This document shows, one piece after another, positions 31,573 through 42,500 of a stretch of DNA of 64,000 bases. Below the pieces are notes generated by a model. The model did no database searches and had not been told where the DNA came from. It saw nothing but the letters and a program-made list of their open reading frames with translations. Made by a program: the position numbers and the translations under genes. Position 1 is the stretch's first letter. Each line of letters opens with the position of its first letter. This stretch comes from Cyanophora paradoxa (lineage: Eukaryota > Glaucocystophyceae > Cyanophorales > Cyanophoraceae), in the NCBI GenBank assembly GCA_004431415.1, contig QPMI01000604.1, positions 1 to 64,000 on the forward strand. Direction: 5' to 3'.

Positions 31573-32732
31573 CTACAGGGTGGAGCAGTTGCGCAGAGAG
31601 GGCGCGCAGTTGCTCCAGAGGCGCCCCGCGCCGCAGCAGGCAAAGAGGCCCGGGGCCTCCACGTCGCCGGGGACCGGGGGCAGTGGGGGCACGCCCTTGC
31701 CGACCGGGCGCTCCCGGAACGAGAGGAGGTTCGAGAGCCAGCCGTCGCTCTGCTCGCCCCGCACATCCGCGTCGCTCGCGACGGGCAGGACGGCCTGGCT
31801 CCCGAAGCGGGTGTACCCCCCGTCCGCCGCCGAGATGCGGTCCGCGTAGTCGCTGTGGACCCTCGGAGGGGGCGCCGGGGAGACCGGCGGGGCGGCCGGC
31901 ATGGGGGCCGCGGCGGGCGCGGGCGCGGCGCCGGCCGCGTTGGCAACGACGAAAGAGGCCCGGACGTTCACTGCGGCTCCCGCCTTCTTCGCGTTCTCGA
32001 TCGGGACCTGCCGGGGTCCGAAGCCGTCAGGACGGGCGCGTAGGGTATGCAACTACGGATGCGAAACAGCGTACCCAAAGCTCGGCGACGTGCGGGGGCT
32101 GCAGGAGGCCGGAGATGTCCAGGGCGGCGGTACCCAGGCTCTTCTCGTCGCCCTTGACGGCGTCCTGGACCTGAGACGGGAGCCAGAGTCAGGGGCGGAG
32201 CCCGGATTCGGACGGCGCGGGCGGAGGCTCCATCGAGGGTAGTTGTGGTCACCTGAATCAAAAGTCGGGGCGCGCCTTCCGCCGAGGGCTCTGTTCCGGG
32301 GGGCGAGGTTAGCGCTTGGCGAGCGAGGATTGATCGCGGGCTGCCGCTGACCGGACGCGTATCCGCCCGGCGTCGACACGAACTGATTCTTGGCCGTCGC
32401 CAGCGGAAGGAACGTCCACGACATCGCTGTTGCGCGCGAGGGGCGCGTGCAGAGTGAGATCGAGCTGCGTACTCGCTTTGAATGCGGGAGAGTTGCGCGC
32501 GCACCCGTCCCGTTCGCGAGGCACGTAACTATGATGCGAGGGTAGTCAGTACCGAGGTTGTGCACCTGCGGCATGCAAAGGTCAGCTCGGGACTTGGAAC
32601 TCTCGATCCGAGCCGCTGCCCTAGCCGGAGTCCGCTCCCGGGCTCAGCGCGCGCGCGCGCGCGTTCATCATAGGCGACGCTGCGCACCCCGAGGACCTGA
32701 ACGAGGAGCTTCCCGTGTGCTCCCATTGGCAT
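31573..32732 (-). CDS. Unrecognised multi-exon gene, possibly C2-like
   Basis: A plausible start (32,732) gives MPMGAHGKLLVQVLG with donor GTGCGC. The next exon reads VHNLGTDYPRIIVTCLANGT. These resemble the first strands of a C2 domain but lack the calcium-binding aspartates. Other likely exons are ASTQLDLTLHAPLARNSD (about 32,480-32,410), VQDAVKGDEKSLGTAALDIS (about 32,171-32,110) and a final stretch from about 32,030 (FGPRQVPIENAKKAGAAVNV) to the stop at 31,573, ending in a Cys-rich tail (LFACCGAGRLWSNCAPSLRNCSTL is its general character). The middle splicing is unresolved. The C2 call is weak. Confidence 0.4.
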
Positions 32733-33376
32733 GTCTTGAGCGTGAATTGCTGTACGGAACTGCCACGGAGGCGTCAGACTCGGTCAGAGGTCCGGAGCCG
32801 AGGCAACTATTGCAGCGGGGCTTCGATGATAGCTATAGTTGGCGCCAAGGGGGAGGCCCTGAGCTGCTCGGAAACTCGTCGCCGTACCTTCACGCGTCGA
32901 TGCTAGCCGGTGGATGCCGGTCTGCGCTGCCTGCAGCCGCGCTTCGCTTCGCTTGCTTTATGCTGGGGTAGAGGGCGCTTCGTGCGCAAGTCGCTAGCGC
33001 CTCCAGCTCTTGAGCGGTCCGCGAGGTCAGCGCCCAGCGCCGCGGCGCTAGCGCGACCGTCGGACGCTCCGCGGGATCCGAAGATTCTTGATATAGCGAA
33101 GGGCCCTGGCGCCCCGCTATAGCTAGCGCTCCAGCTGCAGCGCCGGCGCCCCGCCCCGGCAGCCAAGCTACATTGCTACCAAGTTATACACCGTGGCACT
33201 CAGTGACTGGGCCATGGCCAGCACTGCGGCAAGCGCACGCGCCCGTCTAGATCCCCTGCCCCCAGCCGCACTCGAGATCTCGCCTAAGCTCTGATCATGA
33301 TGCAAATTAAAGAGTAAAGATCCATGCCATATCAAAGCCGGACAGAGCCCAAGGGCGCGGCGGGGCCTGTACAGTA
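32733..33376. other. Intergenic region
   Basis: No supported gene. GC-rich with short palindromes such as AGCTATAGCT near 32,830 and 33,117. Short open stretches on both strands look like chance. Confidence 0.45.
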
Positions 33377-36300
33377 CTACCTATCTATGGCGCCGCCCGC
33401 GGCCACCCGGCCGCTACATCGCGACCGAGGCGGCGGCCGGCCGATATCGACGCCGGGCTGGGCTCGGCCCAGGCTCAGCAGGGGCTGTAGTAGCGGCGGG
33501 AGGCGAGGCCCGGGACGCAGGGGACGAGCCGCTGGAGCAGGAAGGCGTGGCATCCCCCCGGGCCCTCCGCCCCCTCCTCCTCGTCCCTCTCCAGGTCCCC
33601 CGGGAGCGCCGGGAGCGCCCCCGGTCGCCGCGATGCAACCGCCGAGCTGCCGTGCCTGTTGCCAGAGGTCAGAAGAGGGGGGGAAGAAGCGGAGTGGGGT
33701 ACGGCGCACGAGGAGCCGAAGGAGCGGAGGGACCCGGCGACGCAGAGGTACTCGAAGAGGGACCCCTCGCCCTCCCGCGCCGACCGGTCCTCGTCGCTCT
33801 CGTCCTAAAAATAGATCAGGATGTGGAGGGGGGCCAAGAAGGGAGGGGGGTACGCGTGCCTGGAGTGCGTCCGCGGAGTCGGCGAGGTCGTGGATGCGCT
33901 TCATCGCCTTCTTGATGCGGTCCAGCGCGTCGTAGTGGACGTCCGCCGCCTTCTGCGCGCCCCGGTCTGAGCGCTCAGACCATATCTGATCTGATCTGAT
34001 CTGACCGCGAGGGACGTGTGCGCCCGCGCGAGGAAGTTCTTCGCCTCCTCGTAACGGTGCAGCTGCGGGGGTACCGTAAATTTAAGAAGGGGTATAAGCA
34101 TCGGCGGCGCGGGCCGCACATGCTCGCAGAGCCTCGCGGCGTGCCACAGGTCGTTGGCGCACTGCACCGACTCCGGGCCCTGCGCGGCCGCCCGTCGGCG
34201 AGGCAGAAGTAGGTAGGGCGAGAGGGGCGAGATAGAAGGGGGGTACCATGACGCGCTCGTGGAGCTCCATCGCCTCGAGGCAGAAATCCAGCGCCTCCTT
34301 GAACTTGCGCTGTACCCGGGGGCTCAGAGAACGCGGGAAACGGTGGGGGGGGTACACCCGCCTTGGCGGAGAGGACGCGGGAGATGTTCTGGAGGTCCCG
34401 CGCGACCTCCCGGTGGTCCTTCTGCGATTCGTGCGAACGAAGAAGAAGAAGCGGTCGGAATCCAGTACCCCAGGACCGCAAGGGGGTACGCACGCTGAGG
34501 GCGCGGCGGCGGATGTCGAGGGCGCGCTTGTGGTAGGCGAGGGCGTCGTCGAGGCGGTTGAGGCGGGCGCAGAGGGTCGCCACCTCCGAGACGTCCCCCG
34601 CCACGTCCGGGTGGTCCGGCCCTGAGGGGAGGAGGGAGGCAGACCCGTTCAGAACAGAGGAGGAGGGGGGGGTGGAGGAGGAGGGGGTAGGGGGCACCGA
34701 GCGCGGCCTCGTCGATCTGCAGCGCGCGCTCGTGCTGCTTCAGCGCGTCCCACAGCTGATGGGGGGTACGCGTCAGGACAAGGGGGGTAGGTAGGAAGGT
34801 CAAGGAGGGGGGGGGGGTACGGGGCGGGGCACCTGGCCCTGCTGGGCGTACAGGGATCCGAGGGCGTTGAGCCACGCGGAGAGGGCCCGGTGGTCCTTCC
34901 CCAGCTGCTGCTCCCGCGCCTGCGTCGGATCCGATCAGATCAGATCAGATCAGATCAGATCAGGTCTCTATGAGATCGCAGCAGAGGAAGGCGCGGGGCG
35001 GGCTGCTTGGGGGACGTTCGCCTAGAGCCGGGCCGGGGGGGCACACGCGCCTGGATCGCGTCGTGGTACAGCTTGAGCGCCTGAGGCAAGGGCGGGTGAG
35101 CGCCGGAGGGGCGGGGGCGCATGTGGAAGGGGCGGGCACCTCGTCCTTGTTGGTCTGGGCGCAGAGGGCGGCGAGGGAGCGGTAGAGGGTGACGACCTCC
35201 GTGGAGGCGAGCCCCAGCATGCGCTCGCTCGTGCTGATGGCGTTGCGGAGGGCGGCTCGGGCCTTTGCCGGGTCGTCCAGGGCCTCGTTGACGTGGGCGA
35301 GGCCGGCCGTGCACGCCGCGTAGAGCGAGCTCATGGGCCCCTGCGAGCGCGCCGCGATGCGCTGGGCGCGCTCGAGGAGGGGCAGGGCCTCGTCGTGGCG
35401 GCCGTGGTCGCAGTAGAGGCCCGCGAGGTTGCAGAGAAGGACGGCGAGGTCGGGGGCCTCCTCGCCGGGGGGCGTCCCCGGCAGCGGCGGGGGCAGGCCC
35501 AGCCGCCCGCCCATCGGCGGGGTGGAGGTCAGGTCCGCCGAGGCGCGGCGGCGCCCCGCGCCGTTCGAGCCGTCGCTGGCCCCGCTGGAGGTGCGGGAGA
35601 TGATGCCGCCGGCGCCGGCGCCGGCGCCGGCGCCGGCGTCGACCGCGCTGGACGTGCGCGTGGGCGGCGGGGCCGCGGTCCCCGTCCGCCCGCCGTACAC
35701 GCCCCTGCCGCCCGCCCGGCGCGCTCAGATCAGATGGGATCGGATCGGATCGGATCAGATCTGATCTGAGCGCCCACCGCTCGTCGAGAATGCGGATCGC
35801 GCGCGTGTAGTACCGCTCGGCGCGCTCCGCCTGGCCCATCGCCTGCTCAGACCCGATCAGATCAGATCAGATCCGATCAGAAAATCAGATCAGATCAGAT
35901 CTGAGCGCGCCTCGTAGAGCCCGGCGAGGTCGTTCAGGGCGGACGCGACGTTCGAGTGGAGGGCGCCGAGGGCGCGCCGGTTGGCGTGGAGGGCCCGCCG
36001 GTACGCCGCCCCTGCCTCCTCGTAGCGGCCCTGGCTGTGGAAGACGTGCCCCAGCCGCGAGAGCAGGGCGGCCACGGGCGGGCTCTCCGCCCCATGGTCC
36101 CGCTCGGCCTCCTCGATGGCCCGCTGGAGGCCCGTCACGAGCCGGTCCGTCTTGTCCTTGCCCGCCGAGCCGGTCCGGGGGCACCGGTCCAGCTCCGCCA
36201 CGTTGAGGAGCGGCGCGATGCGCTCCACTGGCGTCGCGGCGAGGCGGCGCGAAGTTAGGGGCCGAGCTCGAGGCGTTGGCGGGAGCGCCCGGCGGACCTT

Positions 36301-37230
36301 TGGAGCGGCGCTCCGGAGTGGCGAGCCAGGGCCCCGGCGTGCTGCGCCCGTCCTCGCATTCGCTGTCGCTCCGCGATTCCTCGTCCCTGCGTGCCGGAAC
36401 CGGTTACGGAGGGCGGGCGGGCGGGCGGAGGGGCGGGCGGACCACGGGTTGCTGCTGGGCGCGCGAGCCGGGATGAACTCGCCGATGGTTTCGAGGCCGG
36501 TGAAGGTAGGCCGCCGCAGTCGCGACGAGCTCTTTCCCGGCGAGACGCGCTCGAAGCTCCCGCTCTGCGGCAGCGGAGACGACATGTTGAACGACGAGTT
36601 GCGCCGCTGCTGCTCGTTCGCCAGCAGGAGCAGCATGCGCGCCGCGTGCCGCGACTTGTCCGGGTCCTGCATCTGCTCCAGCACCGCAACGGCGTCCTGC
36701 GGGTCTCCAGTCAGCAGCGCCCGCGGGGCGGGGGGCGCTTGGATCCCCGGAGGGCGACGCGGGCGGGCGGGCGGGCCTTGCCGAGCTCTGCCTTCGCGCG
36801 CTCCAGCTCCATGCGCGTCTTCTCGACTTCGCTGAAGCTCAGACTACGCGGCGGCGGTCGCCGCAGGCTCAGCTGGGGCGTGAGCTGGGGCGAGGGCTGC
36901 GGGCCGAGCGGAGTCGTGGCGTGGGCCGCGGGCGTTGCTTGCGCGCTGCTGGGCGCGGAGTCGGCGTTGCTCGGAGCTGCTGGCTTGACGGAGGGTGTGG
37001 CGGGCGTGGCGGGAGCATCATCTCGACGCGGGCTGGGGTTCTTGAACCCACGGAAAATGCCACCCTCCGTTTCGTCCGGCGGCGTGGCGCGGAGCGATGA
37101 TCGGTCTGCGGAAGCGGCCGATGGGTTAGATTGGGCCCGGTCGGACGCGTCAACGCCAGCCGGCGTTGGCGTGCGGTCGTGGCGGGGAACTGGTCTAGCT
37201 CGGGTGCGGACCTGTGGACTTGTCGGTCAT
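33377..37230 (-). CDS. Kinesin-light-chain-like TPR protein
   Basis: A likely start at 37,230 (MTDKST, donor GTCCGC) leads to a Ser/Pro/Ala-rich segment with SLSFSEVEKTRMELERAKAE, then DAVAVLEQMQDPDKSRHAARM. A series of TPR exons follows: NVASALNDLAGLYEA (near 35,940), AVLLCNLAGLYCDHGRHDEA (near 35,440-35,390), SSLYAACTAGLAHVNEALDD (near 35,330-35,270), VVTLYRSLAALCAQTNKDE (near 35,190-35,140), and minus-strand repeats near 34,890, 34,720, 34,600, 34,300 and 34,170. The C-terminal exon contains LDRIKKAMKRIHDLADSAD (about 33,925-33,870). The repeat spacing (about 42 residues) is that of kinesin light chains, which link kinesin-1 to cargo. No heptad-repeat head like that of true KLC is obvious. 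Introns carry GATCA/TGATC pentamer runs. The 3' end is uncertain. Confidence 0.7.
34929..34965. repeat. Intronic GATCA pentamer run
   Basis: A run of GATCA units lies inside an intron of the TPR gene. Related runs occur at about 35,726-35,770 and 35,850-35,902 in other introns of the same gene. Confidence 0.9.
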
Positions 37231-38404
37231 CGTATACTGCTCCAGTCCGATCCGCTGAACGCCGGTCTCGCGGAAACGGCCGCTGGAGAGGGCAACCGAC
37301 TTGCGCACGAAGCGTCCTGTACCCCAGCAAAAAACAACGAAGCGAATTCGAATTCGAAGCGCGGCGCCGGCGCCCGGCTGCCGAACGTTAATTAAACGCT
37401 GCCGGCGCCGAATTCTCGACGCGTTAAGGTGTATATAGACTCACTGGAGAGGAGTTTCCTGGACATCGCCCAGCTAGCGCTGCAGCTGCCGCATGCGCGC
37501 GCGCAGTACTAGTGCACAGCGGCAGCTGCAGCAGGCTGCCAGGCTGCCACCAGCTAGGCTGCAGCCTGGCGGCTCCCTGCGAGCTCAACGAAGGCGGAAT
37601 TCGAATCGACTCGACGAGTTCCTCAACCACGCCGCGGCGGCCGCGGCCGCCGACGTCCGACGGTCGGGCGCGTACAGCTGCAGCGTACGTATACGCGTAC
37701 GGCGGCGTCCGAGTTGACGTTCGGTGCCGGCCGCGGCCGGCGCCGCCCGCGGGCCGGCGCCGGGGCGCGCGCACGGGCCTCGGGCATGCGCAGGGGCCTG
37801 CAGCTGGTTCGCCCAATATTGCATATTGAAAGCTCGAGGTGTGCCAATTTGCAAGCTGGCATGCATATATGGGGGGGACATGGCGTCCGGTGGTAGCCGT
37901 GGCCAGTCCACTGGGCCATGGCCGGCGCTCCCCCCCCCCCCCCCCCCCCCCCCCCGCGCGCCAGACCAGGTGGTGGTGGCCAGCCCCGCGCGCCCATGGC
38001 CAGTCCAACACGTGGAAGTTTGGAAGCCCTGGAAGTTTAAAGCACCTCGCGATCGTAGTCCGCGGCTGTACATGTCCGCCGCCCTCCCTCGCCTCCGCGC
38101 CGCCTCTAGGTCTCCCTCCTCGGAGCTCCCTCCCGAGTCCCTGCTCCACTCCCGACTCCCTCCTCACCTCATGCAGTCCGATCACCGGATTCCGGATCCT
38201 GACTCCTGAGCTCCGGATCCGACAGCCTCCTCAGAGACGATCATCGGATCGCGATCGAGCGCCCGCACGCGTACGGCGGCATGCGCAGCTCATGATCAGC
38301 GGCTCATGATTGATATCAATTGCAAGTACGTTTACTAACAGTCCCAGCTATACACTAGCTATAGCAATCTCGATTAGAGCTGTGCTCGCTGGGGGGGGCC
38401 GGGC
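37231..38404. other. Intergenic region with palindromic repeats and a poly-C tract
   Basis: It contains GAATTCGAATTCG (37,344-37,356), a GC-palindrome-rich stretch (37,630-37,790) and an uninterrupted run of more than 20 C at about 37,931-37,955. No gene is supported. Short open stretches are compositional. Confidence 0.5.
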
Positions 38405-38835
38405 CCAGCGGCCGCTGAAGCCCGGCGAGCGGCGCCCGTCGCTGGCCCGTCGCTGAGGTGGGGGTACCGCTAAAACCTGTCGAAAACCTGCTGAAAACCA
38501 ACCGAAAACCTATCTGTTCCGTTTAGTTTATTTCGTACAAGCTTTTAAGATGCGCGCGTACGCAAATGCAGATTTAATGCTTAGTTCCGCGAGCCATCTG
38601 TCAATTTCTGCGAGATAGAGGCCAGCGGCAGGCTGCTTTTGGGCGAAGCGGAGCGCCTGGATGCTCGAAAACAGTCGAAATTTAGCAAGATTGATCGGCT
38701 ACGCCGACCTCGTCGACCTTCAGATGAGAAAAAAGCGGGATGGAGCTTTTTTTGGCGCCTGTCAGCCATAAAAAACGCTGAGCGAGGAGGTGTCGCTGGC
38801 GGAAAACGCCAAGCGTAGCGGCCGCTGGAACCTCG
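38405..38835. repeat. AT-rich segment bounded by two AGCGGCCGCT palindromes
   Basis: AGCGGCCGCT occurs at about 38,408-38,417 and 38,817-38,826. It flanks about 400 bases that are much more AT-rich, with clusters of AAAACC, AAAAA and TTTTT and a 62-residue minus-strand open stretch. This may be an insertion or a gene remnant; there is no target duplication I can point to. Confidence 0.3.
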
Positions 38836-39545
38836 CGAGCGAAGCGACCACCAGCGACCACAGCCCTAATCTCGATAGGCCTATATTGGTATAACTAGCC
38901 TAGAAGCGCTAGTTTAGGATACCGCCTGGTTCTAGTCGCCCGCCTGGCGGCCCTGGCCTGCCCAGTACTAGTGCCCGCCTCAGGGTCGCCTAGGCCGTGC
39001 GAGAAGCGGTCAAATTGGGTCAATCCGCCGCCCGCGGCCGGTCATGTTCGCTACACCGTCTTACAGGTCCGGTCGTCAATTCATATTCTCGTGAATGGGC
39101 AACTCGCCGATTCATGCGAGACCGTCGGACTCGAGCTTTTTTCCCCTTGCGACGTTTCGCGTTCGCGCGTGCGTGGCGCGGGCCGGGAGTCGACGTCGGC
39201 CTGCAGCTGGGACTTCAAGCTTCACTCCATCCCGCCTCAGCAAGAAACAGCGCCGCCTAGGCCTGCGTGCCTCGTCGTCCCTCCTCGGGCCAGCAGCAGC
39301 AGCAGGCGTGTGCCTTCGGCACTTGCTCGCCTTAAAAGCTTCAAGGTTCGCAGGCGCGCGGTCGCCCAGTTTTAATTTTGACCGGTCGCGCGCGCGCGCC
39401 GGCCGCGGGCGGCGCGCGCCGCGGCGCCGGCGACGAGCTGCACGGCCCGCGAAGCCTTAGTCCTGTAGCATTCGGCCGAGGCCCGCGCGCCGCAGCTCGG
39501 CCTGCGCGCGAGGTCTGACCGGTGCCGCGGTGCGCGCGCGCGCAG

Positions 39546-42500
39546 ATGAACATCGCTCCGGCGTCGGAGCTCCAGGCCGCCATCGACCAGGCGAAGAAGA
39601 AGCTTACGATCGTCTTTGTCGGGTCCGAGTGTGCGCGCCGAGAAGCGCCGCTGCGGCGCCGGCGCCGCTTCGCGGCCGCGCCGCGCTGACCGGACGGCGG
39701 CCCCGGCCCGACTCCGCCGCATGCATATGCGCAGGCACGCCCTGGTCGAAGACGGGTGTTACGGCAGGGGTGATTCCTAGCCAAATCCGGCGCCGAGCTA
39801 GTGTGAGGTGATCCGGCTACGTAGCCTATTGGATAGGACGCTCGCGTCCAGCGGCCTAGCGGACAGGACGTCGCGTCTGTTGTCTCCGAGACGGGTCCAC
39901 TTCCGCCGCTTCGATTCCGGAGAGGCGCGTTTCCACGGCGACCGCCGTCGACCCCCCCCAACATGTCACGAAAGGCGAGCGTCCTATCCAATAGGCTACG
40001 TAGCCGGATCACCTCACACTAGCTCGGCGCCGGATTTGGCTAGGAATCACCCCTGCCGTAACACGGGTGGCCTTGGAGATGTGTGCTGCGCCATTCTAGA
40101 TCTAGAACCCCGGCTTGCGCGCACGCGCGCGCGCGCGGGCGAGGTCCTCAGACGGAGCACGTGCAGGTCGTGCGGGACCTGCCCATCAGCCTGGCGAAGC
40201 GCGGGCACCGCGTCATGAGCATCCAGCCCCGCTACGACCAGGTGCGACCTCGACATTCCTGGCGCTCGCGCGACGTTTCGGTTCTCGGCGCGCGCTGACC
40301 GCGGCCGCGCGGCCGGCGCGCGCCCGCTCGGATTCGGCGAGCAGTACTTTGACGCCTGGTGCGACCCTGTCAGCGCTGGCCATATTCGTGGCACGTGCTC
40401 GGTTGACTGAACGGCGAATTCGAACGGGCGCGCGCAGGGACACGTCGGTGCGCGCGAGCGTCGAGATGCAAGTCAGCGCCGCCCGCAAGACCGAGGAGGT
40501 CGGCTTCTTCCACAGGTGCGGCGGGTTAACGTTGCCGGGATCAAATTGGGGCCATCTCGGCTTAGACGAGCGACCGTCGGACATTCCTTTAATTTCAAGC
40601 ATCATGATCGTAATCAGTGAATAAAATGTTTCCATAGGTGCAAATTGCAGGGGCCTCCCGGAGTCCTTGATCTAATGGAGGCGTTAACGTTCCCTTTTTA
40701 TTTATTGAATTTTAAAATAAGAAGCGCCCCCGCCTGCCCTGTGCACTTTCGATTCACCTGACGAGCGCCGCGGGCGCCCGCAGCGTCGCGAAGGGCGTCG
40801 ACCGCGTCTTCGTCGACCACCCCTGGTTCCTCGCCAAAGTCTGGGTGCGCTCCTCCTCCGACAAACTTTATCGTCCTTATCGTCCTATCGTACCGAGCGC
40901 TAGCGTTCTACTGATCTTTCAACACGTTTATTTCCGCGCAGGGGATGACGGGGAACAAGCTGTACGGGACCAAGGCCGGCGTGGACTACCCCGACAACGC
41001 CCTCCGCTTCGCCCTCCTCTGCCGCGCCGCCCTCGAGGCCCCCCTCCGCGTGCGCCTCGAATTTATGAACATATATCGAACTACATTTCGATCCATCTTG
41101 ATTTCGAACTAGCGAATATCTTGACTTCGATTTATTACCACTTTATACAGCGAATCTAAATATATACCACCTTGACTTTATAGCATCATAATATATATTT
41201 CGAGCGTCGAATTCGAATTTCACTTGTTCTGCGTCGACGTCAGATTCCGCTGCCGGACCCGTCGGGGGCGCCCTACGGGGAGGAGGTCCTCTTCGTCTGC
41301 AACGACTGGCACGCCGCCCTCCTGCCCCTCTACCTCAAGGTGCCTGGATTTGATTTAACTATAAGAATTTGATTATGTTCATGCTTTGAATTCGTGGACT
41401 CTCTAATGATTTTAATCTGTTCAAACGCCGCCCTCCTGCCCCTCTACCTCAAGGTGTTTATCTCTCTGATGATTTGATTCTTCTTGAACTCTAGCTGTTC
41501 GACAATATTAATATGTATTCAATATGTTCCTCCCCTTCTACCTATAGGCTATTGAATTAAATTACATGCTTTGTATGTGCTTTGTATTGGTGGATGCTTT
41601 AGTGGCTGTTTAATGATTTGATATCGATCCTGATCGAATTCATGCTTTGAGTATTCGATCTGACCGGTGCCGGCCCCGCAGGCACACTACAAGAGCCGCG
41701 GGGTGTACAAGGGCGCGCGGGTCGTCTTCCTCCTCCACAACATCATCTACCAGGCAACCAAACCCAACTGAAACCTGAACCAAACATTTCTACATTAGAA
41801 ATTGCAAATCGGGCTTTCCGAAACAATGCTCCAAACAAAATTTGTCTACTAGGCTAGCTCTTCGCGATCGTTCGCATGACGAGCCCCGCGCTCTCGCGAT
41901 CATCTACATTTACCAGCTAGGCAACCGAGTCTGATAACGAAGCCAACCAAAACCTAAACATTCGTCTAACTCTTCCTTCTTTTATACGACTAACTCTGCG
42001 ATCCGCGCAGGGGCGCTTCCCCGTGGAGTTCTGGCCGGCGCTGGGCCTCCCCGAGGCGGCCCGCCGGGACCTCGCCTTCTCCTCCTGCTTCGCCCCCCCG
42101 CCCCTCGACGGCGTCTCCGACCAGCGTCCGCCCGTTAACCCTTCGTATACGTTAACGTTAACTAAGCTTTAATTTCGATCGCAGCGATCATCTCCCTCGA
42201 GCCGATGGCCATGCTGAACTACCTCCAGGCGGTGCAATCGTTGATTTAATTTAATCTCTTAATCTTATTTGGTGCCATAAATGCAATTATAATTAAATCA
42301 AAACTGTCCCTGTGTGAGCTCAATCGATTATCTATAGCTATATAGCTAGATGAGCTCTAGACGATCGCGAGCTTAATTCTCAACGAGGCGTAGTAAGAAG
42401 ATACATTGCACGCTCAAGCATTCCTAGACGTTTAATTTTGAGTTTTCAACTTCATCCTCTCACTCGCTTGCCCCCACGCGCGCATGCGCAGGGCTTCATC

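Noticed and set aside
38581-38769. 62-residue minus-strand open stretch as a gene
   Set aside because: It is short, Arg/Ser/Lys-rich, with no homologous motif, inside an AT-rich spacer.
39752-40068. The foldback element as an ordinary introner
   Set aside because: None of the seven junction positions within the ACGGGT duplication gives GT-AG or GC-AG ends, so conventional splicing cannot restore the exon exactly.
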